Positions 25,007 through 33,791 of a DNA stretch of 64,000 bases are shown piece after piece. The DNA lies in assembly GCF_003703835.1 (NCBI RefSeq), contig NZ_RDQR01000009.1:25779-89778 (forward strand). The letters are read 5' to 3'. A program made the position numbers and the translations under genes. Numbering within the stretch: the first letter of the stretch is position 1; every line of letters begins with the position of its first letter. The notes under the pieces are model-generated. The model did not search any database. It was not told the DNA's origin and was given only the letters and a program-made list of their open reading frames with translations. The stretch is from Auritidibacter ignavus (lineage in GTDB: Bacteria; Actinomycetota; Actinomycetes; Actinomycetales; Micrococcaceae).

Positions 25007-26201
25007 GGATGCGCTGATTTATTGGGTAGCGCGGCCTGCCTGACGGCTCGCCCTGGGGTGGTGTTGGGATCATGGGGTATGGCCAGCGATCAGCTCTCTT
25101 TCACGGATATCGAGTACGGCAGGCGGCGGCGGGTCTCCAAGCGTGAGCAGTTCTTGGAGACGATGGATGCCACGATCCCGTGGAAGACCTGGGTGGGGCT
25201 GATCGAGCCGCACTACTACGCCGATACCCCGGGCAAGCGGGGCCGGAAGGCCAAGCCGATCGAGACGATGCTGCGCATGTACCTCCTCCAGGGGTGGTTC
25301 TCCCTCTCCGATGAGGGCGTGGAGGACGCGATCTATGACTCCTATGCGATGCGCAAGTTCATGGGCCTGGACTTCGCTGTTGAGGATGTCCCGGATGCGA
25401 CCACGCTGTTGCACTTCCGCCACCTCCTCGAAGAACACGATCTGGGGGCGGCGTTGCTGGCGGCGCAGAACGAGATCTTCGAGACCGAGGGCTGGATCAT
25501 GCGCGGAGGCTCGATCATCGATGCCACCCTCATCGCCGCACCGTCATCGACGAAGAACGCCACCGGCAAGCGGGATCCGCAGATGCACCAGGTCAAAAAG
25601 GGCAACCAGTGGTACTTCGGGATGAAAGCCCACATCGCCACCTGCGCCGCCACCGGCTATGTCCACACCATCACCGCCACCGCGGCGAACGTCCATGACC
25701 TGGATCAGGCCGCGAACCTGGTCCGGGATGATGACGAGGTCGTCTATGTCGATGCCGGCTACCAAGGAGCCGCCAAACGCCCTGAGATCGCCGGCGATGA
25801 GCGGCTATCGAAGATCTCCTGGCGCATCGCCGCCAAGAAGGGCGTGCTCAAGACCATGGCCGGCCCGGACCGGGCCGAGCAGTCCCGTCAGGCCGCGATC
25901 CGGGCCAAGGTCGAACACCCCTTCTTGATCATCAAACGTGACTTCGGCTTCACCAAGACCCGCTACCGCGGCATCGCGAAGAACCTCAACCACCTGGCAG
26001 TGCTCTTCGCCTCAGCCAACTGGTTGATGAGAGCCCGCGCCGTCGCCCTGACTCCAGCGGCGGCATAGCGCCAGCCTGCCCGAAAACGCCCCCACAGCCC
26101 CGAAAGCAGGGGCCAGGGGCCAACATCGGAGGACGCTACGCGCCCCTCAGAGCCAGATCAGACCTCCGCGGGCCAGCAATGGCCCATAGATCAGCGCATC
26201 C
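25007..26201 (+). mobile_element. IS5-family insertion sequence (1195 bp)
   Basis: Ends GGATGCGCTGAT and ATCAGCGCATCC are inverted repeats (continuing imperfectly as TTTATTGGG / CTATGGGC). It is flanked by TTAG on both sides (25003-25006 and 26202-26205), a 4-bp target duplication typical of the family. It sits upstream of the relaxase gene and splits the region where oriT would be expected. The intact duplication indicates a recent insertion. Confidence 0.9.
25079..26068 (+). CDS. IS5-family transposase
   Basis: 329 aa from ATG 25079. DDE catalytic core: GSIIDATLIAAPSS, VVYVDAGYQGA and RAKVEHPFLIIKRDFG, the last being the IS5 Y(2)R(3)E(6)K-like region. An N-terminal DUF772-type domain (KPIETMLRMYLLQGWFSLSD) is present. 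The gene is full length and uninterrupted, so the element is probably active. Confidence 0.92.
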   Translation: MASDQLSFTDIEYGRRRRVSKREQFLETMDATIPWKTWVGLIEPHYYADTPGKRGRKAKPIETMLRMYLLQGWFSLSDEGVEDAIYDSYAMRKFMGLDFAVEDVPDATTLLHFRHLLEEHDLGAALLAAQNEIFETEGWIMRGGSIIDATLIAAPSSTKNATGKRDPQMHQVKKGNQWYFGMKAHIATCAATGYVHTITATAANVHDLDQAANLVRDDDEVVYVDAGYQGAAKRPEIAGDERLSKISWRIAAKKGVLKTMAGPDRAEQSRQAAIRAKVEHPFLIIKRDFGFTKTRYRGIAKNLNHLAVLFASANWLMRARAVALTPAAA

Positions 26202-26244
26202 TTAGGGCATCGTGGACGGTTCTGTTCCAGGCGATGATGGTGAC

Positions 26245-26520
26245 CTAGTCGCAGGTGGTTTGGGCGGGATGCCCGAGGCGGTCGCGGGTGTTGAGGACCT
26301 GCTGGATGTGGGTGAGCTGCTCCTCAACGCTGTAGGTGATGGTCAGTACAGTGCGTTCCGGGTTGTCAGGGCAGCGTGGTCGATGCGGGCGGGGACTTCT
26401 GGAGCGATGGCACTGATTTCAGCGAAGGGCTCCCCGTGTTTGAACACCCCGAGACCGCGTAGCCAGATACTTCCGCCAGCACGCCCGTATGCCACCTTCG
26501 GAGTGCAGACAGCAGGTTGC
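26245..26520 (-). pseudogene. Frameshifted coding remnant, unrecognised
   Basis: Two consecutive minus-strand frames look coding: VAYGRAGGSIWLRGLGVFKH and GEPFAEISAIAPEVPARIDH in one, then PDNPERTVLTITYSVEEQLT and HIQQVLNTRDRLGHPAQTTCD to a stop at 26245 in another. The switch is near 26370. I do not recognise the family. It lies directly beside the IS5-type element and is probably a decayed gene of the mobile element. Confidence 0.45.
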
Positions 26521-26613
26521 CAAGAGGTTACGTTGGTCCTGCCCGAGGTGTCAGCGGCAGATCCTCACGCCGCAGGGCAGGGACGGAGCACGTCGGGAGT
26601 GAAGGTGCTGGTG

Positions 26614-26886
26614 GGACGGTCCCGCCACCGTGGCAGGACCGTCCAGGAACCCTGAACTGAGGTCGAGTTGAGCCGGTTCACGGGGGTGGAAAATGTGCAC
26701 CCCCGTCGTGACCTGGGACGATGTGATTTCTGACCTCTGAGGATGCCTTCCGCCATGGTCGGCCCGGCTGGCTGCTGCTGACTGTGCTGGGGTCGTGGTG
26801 GTGGAAAATGTCCCTCACCATCGACGGGGCCGGAAAATGTCTGTACCCGTCAGCAGCCTCCGTGGTCCCGGCGAATCGCCGGGACC
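26614..26886. repeat. Hairpin cluster, candidate oriT or replication/regulatory region
   Basis: Three strong inverted repeats in 273 bp: GGACGGTCC/GGACCGTCC (26614-26644, with inner GCCA/TGGC), CGGGGGTG/CACCCCCG around 26681-26706, and GGTCCCGGCG-aat-CGCCGGGACC (26864-26886, perfect). GGAAAATGT occurs three times (26688, 26803, 26832). No gene is evident. Relaxase oriT sites consist of such hairpins next to a nic site, and the MobF gene lies on the other side of the IS5-type insertion. Confidence 0.5.
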
Positions 26887-27145
26887 GTTCCCGCCAGGGA
26901 CGATGCCTACCAGGGGTCGCGGTACCGCCGACTCGACGGGAGCACCTGACTGACCGTGTGGCCAGCTGTCTGGCTCTGCGCTGATGCTGTTATCAACGGG
27001 AACGCAATATATGCAGCTCCGTCCATCCCCGTGGAGGGGTGGATGCCACCAGTGTAACTCACCTGGGCACAACATCTAGGGTCGGTGGCGCATTTCGGTC
27101 CCTCATGTTGTGTCTGCCCAGGTGTGCTGGGTGCACCTGGAAGGT

Positions 27146-27346
27146 ATGAGCACCACCAGTCGCACGGAGTCTCCGGCCACCCTCACCCCAGTCGGGGAGC
27201 AGGGCGTCAGTGCTGAGGAACAAGCCGTGATCGAGACGGTCGCTGCGCAGACAGCCGCTCGGTTGGGACCGTTGATTGATGAGCACCTGCGCCTGGTCCG
27301 CCACGTCCTCGACAACCACCAGCAGCAGCGGCAGCGTCGGGGCTAG
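27146..27346 (+). CDS. Small hydrophilic protein next to the integrase
   Basis: 66 aa from ATG 27146 (AAGG just upstream). Mostly helical and Gln/Arg-rich (EEQAVIETVAAQTAARLGPL, then a C-terminal HQQQRQRRG). Its stop overlaps the integrase stop tail to tail. I do not recognise it. Small proteins at this place in actinobacterial integrative elements can be mobilisation accessory or recombination directionality factors; neither is shown. Confidence 0.5.
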   Translation: MSTTSRTESPATLTPVGEQGVSAEEQAVIETVAAQTAARLGPLIDEHLRLVRHVLDNHQQQRQRRG

Positions 27347-28860
27347 TAGCGGAGGTTGATGATCACTCGGGTGGGGTCGAAGAAGTTCCAGCCCTTGGTT
27401 GCCGAGGTCACCCGCACATCCAACACGGCCTTGATGATCCGGCGCTTCTCCCGGACCGGCAGCGACTGCCAGGAAGCGCGCACGTCCTCACCGGAGAGCA
27501 GCTGGCGCAGCCCCGGGTCGGTCACTGGTGGGATCATTGCCTTCCTCGCGGCGTCGATCTGTGGGCGCAGCGTCTGTTCGATGCGAGTCAGCACCTCTAG
27601 GGGCAGCTCGCCTGCGGCGTAGCGGTCTGAGGCGTCATCCAGCCGGGCTTGCAACTCGGCTAGTTCCTGCTGGGCGGCTTCCATCCGCTGTGTCCAACTG
27701 GCCTCACCGTCAGCGGTATCACCAGTAAGCCGAGCGAGGGTCTCCGGGGTGGTGAGAAGGTTCAGCAGGGTTTCTTCGACCAGCGCATCAGCCGGTGCTT
27801 GGACGATGACGACCTTGTAGCAGCCGGGATACTTGCACGTATACCGGCGGCTCGGGGCAGGGGTCCCCGGGTCGCCGTAGCGTTGGACGCTGCGCTTCAA
27901 CGTCCTCCCGCAGTAATGACACTTCGCGATATGCGACAGCAACGATTTCGGTTGATTCTGGCCGAAGTGCACCCGCCGTCCGGGGTCGTTGAGGATGCTC
28001 TGTATCCGTTGGAAGTCCTCCCAACTGATCAACGGCTCCCAGGCCGCGTCCCCGATCACTTCGCCTCGGTAGACCCGCTTGCCCGCGATTGTCGGGTTCT
28101 TCAGCAACTGGCGCACTGTCGATGGAACCCACCCGGCGGTGTTCTCCTTCCGTGGCCCTTGCGGCAACGGCTCCCCGGCCTTCTCCAAGCCCATGGCGAT
28201 CGAGTTCAACGACGCACCAGCCAACACCTGCTCGGCGATATCGCGGACAATCTGGCCCGTGTGCGGGTCAGGCTCCTGGCGAATCAGCTCCCGGGTCTTC
28301 TCGTCATACACCCGCCGGTAGCCATAAGGCAGGCGCCCGTGGGGCTTGCCCTTCTGCGCCCGCAACCGCGAGGTCCGCAGCTGGCGTTCCCGCATCGTGT
28401 TCGCATCCGCTTCAGCGCGCAGGAACTCAAAGCCCATCATGAACGCATCATCAGAACGGTCCAGGTCATAGACCCGCCCATGAGTCATGTACAGCACCCC
28501 GTACTGCTGACACGCCGCCCGAAGCTGGACGTAGATCGCCAGATCGCGACCCGCCCGAGAGGGCTCCCAGGAGACCAGCGCCCCGTACTTGCCCGAGCGG
28601 ATCAGCTCTAAGGCTTCCTCCCAGCCCTCACGCTCCCGTGTGCGCCACTGCGAAGCCGACCGATCGGCGTCCTTGATGACGTGCGCGACGCTCCATCCCT
28701 GCTGCGCGCACCAGGTGCGGCAGTCCTCGATCTGATCCCCGATCGAACGCTCCCGCTTGGTCCGATCCTTCGAAGCCCGCCCGTAGACGATCGCCTCCAC
28801 CGGACCCCGGCTGATGCCATCGTGTCGCTCCGCTGCTGTGGTGGTTGTCCTGGTCTCCAT
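27343..28860 (-). CDS. int: Large serine recombinase (element integrase)
   Basis: 505 aa. N-terminal resolvase catalytic domain with Ser 30 in VYGRASKDR and the conserved SWEPSRAGRDL. Then comes the recombinase domain (PYGYRRVYDEKTRELIRQEP), a zinc ribbon with CHYCG and CKYPGC, a coiled-coil region near residue 390 and a C-terminal tail. These are all the parts of a phiC31-like integrase. Its start lies about 50 bp inside attR, the standard position. It catalyses attP x attB integration using a 2-bp core, proposed here as GA; excision would need a directionality factor. Confidence 0.95.
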   Translation of the reverse strand: METRTTTTAAERHDGISRGPVEAIVYGRASKDRTKRERSIGDQIEDCRTWCAQQGWSVAHVIKDADRSASQWRTREREGWEEALELIRSGKYGALVSWEPSRAGRDLAIYVQLRAACQQYGVLYMTHGRVYDLDRSDDAFMMGFEFLRAEADANTMRERQLRTSRLRAQKGKPHGRLPYGYRRVYDEKTRELIRQEPDPHTGQIVRDIAEQVLAGASLNSIAMGLEKAGEPLPQGPRKENTAGWVPSTVRQLLKNPTIAGKRVYRGEVIGDAAWEPLISWEDFQRIQSILNDPGRRVHFGQNQPKSLLSHIAKCHYCGRTLKRSVQRYGDPGTPAPSRRYTCKYPGCYKVVIVQAPADALVEETLLNLLTTPETLARLTGDTADGEASWTQRMEAAQQELAELQARLDDASDRYAAGELPLEVLTRIEQTLRPQIDAARKAMIPPVTDPGLRQLLSGEDVRASWQSLPVREKRRIIKAVLDVRVTSATKGWNFFDPTRVIINLRY

Positions 28861-28887
28861 GACAGATAGGTGCTCCCATGCTCCCTA

Positions 28888-28930
28888 CCCCCTCTCCGAG
28901 AGCTCGACGAACCCACCAACCATCTGGATG
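28888..28930. other. attR of the serine-integrase element
   Basis: The element arm CCCCCTCTCCGAGAG (28888-28902) is followed by CTCGAC, the core GA at 28909-28910, then ABC-F sequence ACCCACCAACCATCTG. The 21-bp half-sites deduced for attP match at 16 of 21 positions in inverted orientation around GA. The reconstructed attB reads CTAGAT-GA-ACCCACC, in frame for LDEPT. Confidence 0.85.
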
Positions 28931-30036
28931 ATGACGGAGTGGATTTCCTCAGCGGTTTGGTGTCCAACTGGCGAGGACCTGTGCTGATTGCCAGCCACGA
29001 CCGGGCCTTTCTGGATCACACGGTACGGTCGCTGATCGATTTAGATCCTGCCCCACAACCGCATCAACTTAACGAGGCCGAGGATCAGCTCACGACCAGG
29101 GGGATCACCCGATTTACGGGCACATACTCTGACTACATCCAGCATCGACGTGACGCTCGACGGCGCTGGCAAAACCAATACGACCAAGAACAAGCCCAGC
29201 TAAAACGGCTCCGAGCGGCAGTGGACCAAAATCAAGTCGTCGGCCACGAGGATTGGAAACCCCGCACCGAAATTCGGATGGCCCAGAAATACTATGCCGA
29301 TCGCAACGCCAAAGTCGTGGCCCGTCGAGTCAATGACGCCCGATCCAGGTTACGAGAGTTAGAACAGCGTCAGATCGTGAAACCTCCACGCGACCTGTCC
29401 TTCCAGGGTCTCGGCGCCGCTTACACCACCGGGCCACACTATGCCCCTGACGAGGAGCTTATCCGGGCAACGCAGGTGGCAAGTACACACCGGCTGGCCC
29501 CGACCTCGCTGGCGATTACCGCGAATGACCGGTTGCTGATTACCGGCCCTAACGGGGTCGGGAAATCCACGCTGCTTGCCATCATGGCTGGTCAGCTAGC
29601 ACCGGATCACGGCACCATCATGCGAAAACCCGGTCTGGCCGTCGGCCTGCTCACGCAGGAAAGCGACTTCTCAGCATTTGCTGGTCAGACCGTCCAAGCG
29701 GTCTACGAACAATCCGTTGGATCAACCGTCGCAGGAGCAACCCCTTTAGCAACGTTTGGGCTGTTGCATCCCCGCGACCACACCCGCTCGATCGACAGTC
29801 TCAGCATCGGACAACACCGCCGTCTGGCCCTGGCCATCATTCTGGCCGACCCACCCGAGGTGCTCATGCTTGATGAGCCAACGAACCACTTCTCGCTGCC
29901 GCTGGTCACCGAGCTCGAAGCATCCATAGAACACTACCCCGGAGCAGTCATTGTCGTGTCGCACGATCGATGGCTCCGCAATCACTGGAACGGCAGAACA
30001 CAACACCTCACCAACCCGGATGCGTCGGAGAGCTAG
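28911..30036 (+). pseudogene. ABC-F ATPase, 3' part
   Basis: Continuation of the gene interrupted at 12355: PTNHLDDDGVDFLSGLV and SHDRAFLDH complete the first nucleotide-binding domain. The linker is rich in Arg and Gln. The second domain has Walker A GPNGVGKSTLLAIM, signature LSIGQHRRLALAI and Walker B EVLMLDEPTNH. No start of its own: GTG 28870 and the 13 codons after it belong to the element. Expression as a free C-terminal half is unlikely. The short inter-domain linker and 571-aa total fit antibiotic-resistance ABC-F proteins. Confidence 0.9.
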
Positions 30037-30080
30037 TGTTTCGAGAAGCTCACGGCACAGAATTTTCAAAGACGGTCGCT

Positions 30081-30386
30081 TCATGCTCCGATGCCGAGAA
30101 CCTTTTTCCCGTCGAGACGGAGTTCCCCTGTCGGGGAGACGTGGCGGTAGAGGGTTTGGCGGGTGACACCGAGTTCTTTGCACAACTCACCGATCTTGGT
30201 ACCTGGCTGACCCATGGACGCCATGGCGAGCAGGACTTTGGCTGGGGTCATTTTGTAGGGTCGTCCATCTTTGCGGCCACGTCCCCGCGCTGACGCCAGT
30301 CCGGCCTTGGTGCGTTCGGAAATCAGTTCGCGTTCAAACTCAGCCAGAGCAGCAAAGATTCCAAAGACCAGCTTGCCGGAAGCGGA
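30081..30386 (-). pseudogene. Serine resolvase/invertase C-terminal fragment
   Basis: Reading leftward: SGKLVFGIFAALAEFERELI, SERTKAGLASARGRGRKDGR, PYKMTPAKVLLAMASMGQPG and ELCKELGVTRQTLYRHVSPT, to a stop at 30081. This is the second half of a Tn3-type resolvase or Pin-type invertase with its HTH. The catalytic N-terminal half is missing, cut off near the IS256-type element. It is a different sequence from the remnant at 10415. Confidence 0.8.
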
Positions 30387-30432
30387 CGGTAGCGTACGAC
30401 ACTACTGATCATCCAGGTTTCAGAACCCGTCA

Positions 30433-31878
30433 GGGGGTTGTCAGATGGGTTGTGTATGGGGGCCTGTCTGAAAGGATCTGTAGATGAGTGAAATTCATGA
30501 GCGTTGTGAGCGGCTGTCTGGTGCTGATGTTGTTGCTGAGTTGAAGGCCAGCGGAGCTCTGGATGGGTTGTTCGCTCGGATCGATGCCGGTGAGATTGAG
30601 TTGACTGGTGATGGCGGGATGATCCCGGTGTTGATTCGTGAGGCTTTGGAACGTGGCCTGCAGGCGGAGATGACTTCGCATTTGGGCTACGAGGCCGGGG
30701 ACCGGGCGGGTAAGGCGGTCACAGGCAAGCCGGTGAACGCCCGGAATGGTTCGTATACCAAGACCGTGGCCAGTCAGGTCGGAGATATCGATATCAGTGT
30801 GCCCAGGGATCGGGCGGATTCGTTCGATCCGGTCCTGGTGCCGAAGGACTCCAGGAAGCTGGGCGGGCTTGATGAGATGATCGTCAGCTTGTATGCCGGT
30901 GGGATGACGATCCGGGATATCCAGCATCACCTGGCGTCGACGATCGGCACTGAGCTGTCTCATGAGACGATCGCGAACATCACTGATGCGGTGCTGGATG
31001 CGGTCATGGAGTGGCAGAACCGGGCCTTGGAGGAGTTCTATCCGGTCATCTACCTTGATGCGATCCGGGTGAAAGTCCGCGACAACGGTCAGGTGCGGCC
31101 GAAGGCTGCCCACATCGCTGTCGGTGTCGATATGGACGGTGTCAAGCATGTGCTGGGCATCTGGGTCCAAAACACTGAAGGCGCCTCGTTCTGGGCGCAC
31201 GTGTGCGCCGAGCTTGCCAATCGTGGGGTCAAGGACGTGCTCATCGTCTGCTGTGACGGGCTGACCGGCCTGCCAGAAGCGATCGAGGCGACCTGGCCGG
31301 ACTCGATGGTCCAGACCTGCGTGGTGCACCTGATCAGGGCAGCGAACCGATTCGTCGCCTACCGGGACCGTAAAGCCGTGTCCAAGGCGCTCAAAGCGAT
31401 CTACACCGCCGCCAACGAAGACACTGCCCAGACAGCGTTAGACGAGTTCGCAGCCTCTGAACTGGGGCAGAAATACCCCTCAGCGGTCGCGACCTGGACC
31501 AACGCCTGGGACCGGTTCACTCCGTTCCTAGCGTTCCCGCCAGCCCTTAGACGGGTGATCTACACGACGAATGCGATCGAGTCGCTGAACTATCAGCTGC
31601 GCAAGATCACGAAGAACCGGTCCCAGTTCCCCACCGATGAGGCCGTCGTGAAACTGTTCTGGCTAGCGATCTGCAACATCGAGGACAAACGAGCCCGTGA
31701 ACGCGCCAAAGAACGCGGCAAACCCGCCCACCAGCGCAAAGCCGCCGGACGGCTCATCGAGGGCCAGCAGACCACGAACTGGAAACAAGCCCTGGCCCAG
31801 CTCGCTGTGGCCTTCCCCGACCGCATGGAACCCTACCTGTGAAAACCGTCCCATACACACTCAAGTTGACAAGCCCCA
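30433..31878 (+). mobile_element. IS256-family insertion sequence
   Basis: Ends of 28 bp at 30433-30460 and 31851-31878 are imperfect inverted repeats (22 of 28 match, sharing GTGTATGGG and TTGTCA). They enclose one transposase gene. I see no 8-9-bp target duplication, so the flanks have probably been rearranged. A related, diverged element begins at about 63507. Confidence 0.82.
30484..31842 (+). CDS. IS256-family (mutator-type) transposase
   Basis: 452 aa, full length. Catalytic triad region: Asp in VIYLDAIRVKVRD, Asp in IVCCDGLTGLPEAI, Glu in YTTNAIESLNYQLRK, as in IS256 transposases. The N-terminal region has LKASGALDGLFARIDAGEIE, shared with the partial copy at the right end of the window. 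ATG 30484 follows AAAGGATCTGTAG. Confidence 0.94.
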   Translation: MSEIHERCERLSGADVVAELKASGALDGLFARIDAGEIELTGDGGMIPVLIREALERGLQAEMTSHLGYEAGDRAGKAVTGKPVNARNGSYTKTVASQVGDIDISVPRDRADSFDPVLVPKDSRKLGGLDEMIVSLYAGGMTIRDIQHHLASTIGTELSHETIANITDAVLDAVMEWQNRALEEFYPVIYLDAIRVKVRDNGQVRPKAAHIAVGVDMDGVKHVLGIWVQNTEGASFWAHVCAELANRGVKDVLIVCCDGLTGLPEAIEATWPDSMVQTCVVHLIRAANRFVAYRDRKAVSKALKAIYTAANEDTAQTALDEFAASELGQKYPSAVATWTNAWDRFTPFLAFPPALRRVIYTTNAIESLNYQLRKITKNRSQFPTDEAVVKLFWLAICNIEDKRARERAKERGKPAHQRKAAGRLIEGQQTTNWKQALAQLAVAFPDRMEPYL

Positions 31879-31981
31879 TGGTGTCGCTAGCCCCGTCAAA
31901 CACCGGCGACCCGACCAGATGCCGGCCCATTGGCTGCTACATCGCAGCCAACCACCTTGCCCGTCGCTACCGGGAGGACCG

Positions 31982-32224
31982 ATGACCAAGAAAAACATGA
32001 CCCCAGACGAAGAACACGCCTACTACGCCAACCCAGACAACCAGACACCCCAAGGGCCACCAGTTCGCCGTCGCGCCAAGCTCAGCGAACCAGTACCCGT
32101 ATGCCTTCCAGAAGACACCCTCACCGAGGTCCGCAACCGCGCCGCCGACGACCGATCCGTCTCCAACTGGATCCGCCGAGCCATCGAGCACGAACTCACA
32201 CGCCAAGCCAGCGAGATCCAGTGA
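31982..32224 (+). CDS. Ribbon-helix-helix protein, orphan antitoxin-like
   Basis: 80 aa. A short acidic N-terminal part (MTPDEEHAYYANPDNQTPQG) precedes an RHH domain: beta strand PVPVCLPEDTLTEVRNRAAD, helices DRSVSNWIRRAIEHEL. GGAGG lies seven bases before ATG 31982. This type is normally encoded next to a small toxin of the same family as the protein at 9820; none is found on either side, so it may have been separated by the island rearrangements. Confidence 0.72.
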   Translation: MTKKNMTPDEEHAYYANPDNQTPQGPPVRRRAKLSEPVPVCLPEDTLTEVRNRAADDRSVSNWIRRAIEHELTRQASEIQ

Positions 32225-32767
32225 GCGAGGCTCGTAACCTCACTCGATCATACCCCGGTGAGAGGAGATAACGGTGAAGAGGATGAGCATGCAACCTGTA
32301 CATCCCGTTACATTGACGACTGGGGGCACACGATCATGCCTAAGAACCGGACCGGCCTACCTTTCATCCTGCCGGATTCCAGGTGTACTTATAAGCTAAC
32401 GGGGCGATGTACGGCCTCTGGCACTTTCCGAGATAGCGTTTGTACTCAAAGTCGGACCCCGCAACGTGCCGGCGGCGCGGCGAGACTGAAAAACGATAGC
32501 GACGTCGTCGATTGGCCAAGACCGGAGTGACGAGTAATCTACCGGTCGGAGTGACCACGTATCGATAGCCACGTATTGATCGTGCGCGGTCGACATCGGT
32601 GGGAAGGGCCCCCGCCGTGGCATGTCGGTCAGGCTAGGAAATAAGCCGCAGAATGCACATTCACGACTCAGGATCATAGCTATCGTAGCGTCGCACCGTT
32701 GCCTCTAATACTGGCTCTCAATAAGCCTTGTTGACAGCCTCCACACGGGGTTTCTAATGTGTAATTT
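32225..32767. other. Gap without a recognised gene
   Basis: About 540 bp at the right edge of the accessory island. Short open frames exist but none has a credible start, motif or codon pattern. It should contain the promoter for the hydroxyacid dehydrogenase. Confidence 0.45.
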
Positions 32768-33760
32768 ATGTCACAGTCACGTGCGGTGTTGACGATTCTC
32801 GTCCCCTCCGACCGGGAACATCCCAGCCCGGTCCCTGCCGGTCTGGAAAGGATCGAAGACCGAGCCGAGGTTCGGTTGTCCACTGCCGAGCAACTGCCCG
32901 AAAAACTCCCCGGAGCCCACGGACTACTGTTGTGGGATTTCTTCTCCGATGCGCTCCAAAATGCCTGGCATACCACCGAGCACCTGCAATGGATCCATGT
33001 CGCCGCGGCCGGTGTGGACACGCTCCTCTTTGACGAACTACGTGACTCCGAAGTGACCGTCACCAACGCCCAAGGCATCTTTGACCGGCCTATTGCCGAA
33101 TGGGTGCTCGGCGCGATTCTCGCTGAGGCCAAGGACTTTGCCGACAATTACCGGCTGAAAACCACCAAGTCGTGGAAGCATCGGGAAACCACACGGGTCG
33201 CAGGCGCCAAGGCCCTGGTGATCGGCACCGGCGCGATCGGACGAGAGATCGCCCGAATGCTACGCGTGGCCGGACTGAACGTCACCGGTGCGGGCCGACG
33301 CGCTCGCGACCGCGATGAGGACTTCGGCGAGGTCGTGCTTTCAGAAGATCTCACCCAGCACGTCGAGGAGTTCGACGTGATGATCAATGCGGCACCACTG
33401 ACCCCTGCCACCACCGGGCTCATCGATGCCGAGGTGCTCGCCGCGGTCAAACCGGGGGCTCATGTGATCAATATCGGTCGCGGGCCCAGTGTGGATGAAC
33501 CGGCACTCATCACAGCACTGCGTGACGGTCCCTTAGGTTTTGCCTCACTGGATGTGTTCACTGAAGAACCCCTCCCACAGACCTCAGAACTGTGGGAGTT
33601 GGACAACGTGATGATCTCATCGCATATGTCCGGGGATGTCACAGGCTGGCGCGAGGCACTGGCCGAACAGTTCCTCGACAACGCCGAACGCTGGTTGGCC
33701 GATCAGCCGTTACACAATGTCGTGGATAAGACCGCCGGCTACGTACCGGGTGTGGGCTAG
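32768..33760 (+). CDS. D-2-hydroxyacid dehydrogenase family oxidoreductase
   Basis: 330 aa. NAD(P)-binding Rossmann motif VIGTGAIGREIARML in the middle; catalytic Arg in INIGRGPSVDEPAL, Glu in FTEEPLPQ and His in ISSHMSGDVTG. The GHRPR/PGDH-like subgroup reduces 2-ketoacids to D-2-hydroxyacids; the exact substrate is unclear. An amidase gene follows after 31 bp on the same strand, so the two probably form one operon. Confidence 0.88.
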   Translation: MSQSRAVLTILVPSDREHPSPVPAGLERIEDRAEVRLSTAEQLPEKLPGAHGLLLWDFFSDALQNAWHTTEHLQWIHVAAAGVDTLLFDELRDSEVTVTNAQGIFDRPIAEWVLGAILAEAKDFADNYRLKTTKSWKHRETTRVAGAKALVIGTGAIGREIARMLRVAGLNVTGAGRRARDRDEDFGEVVLSEDLTQHVEEFDVMINAAPLTPATTGLIDAEVLAAVKPGAHVINIGRGPSVDEPALITALRDGPLGFASLDVFTEEPLPQTSELWELDNVMISSHMSGDVTGWREALAEQFLDNAERWLADQPLHNVVDKTAGYVPGVG

Positions 33761-33791
33761 CAACCGGTGGGGCGATGTGACAGGAGCAGGC

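Larger units (their letters stand above)
12354..28910. mobile_element. 16.6-kb integrative mobilizable element carrying a plantazolicin-like cluster
   Basis: Bounded by attL (core GA 12354-12355) and attR (core GA 28909-28910), 16,555 bp core to core. Contents left to right: LAP biosynthesis genes on the minus strand, precursor and regulator genes on the plus strand, a MobF relaxase, an IS5-type insertion, a hairpin-rich segment, a small gene and the large serine integrase right at the right end. Excision at the cores restores the ABC-F frame exactly. A relaxase but no type IV secretion or coupling genes are seen, so it is likely mobilizable rather than self-transmissible. Confidence 0.88.

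Noticed and set aside
28870..28910. GTG 28870 as start of an independent ABC-F half
   Set aside because: The codons before DEPTNHL belong to the attR arm of the element, so the start is accidental.
30430..31329. 299-aa minus-strand frame within the IS256-type element
   Set aside because: Antisense shadow of the transposase; the same shadow appears at the partial copy at 63507-63999.
30425..31886. Target duplication for the IS256-type element
   Set aside because: ACCCGTCA before the left end and ATGGTGTC after the right end do not match; no duplication claimed.
32258..32530. 90-aa open frame in the gap after the RHH gene
   Set aside because: No ribosome site, no motif and atypical composition.
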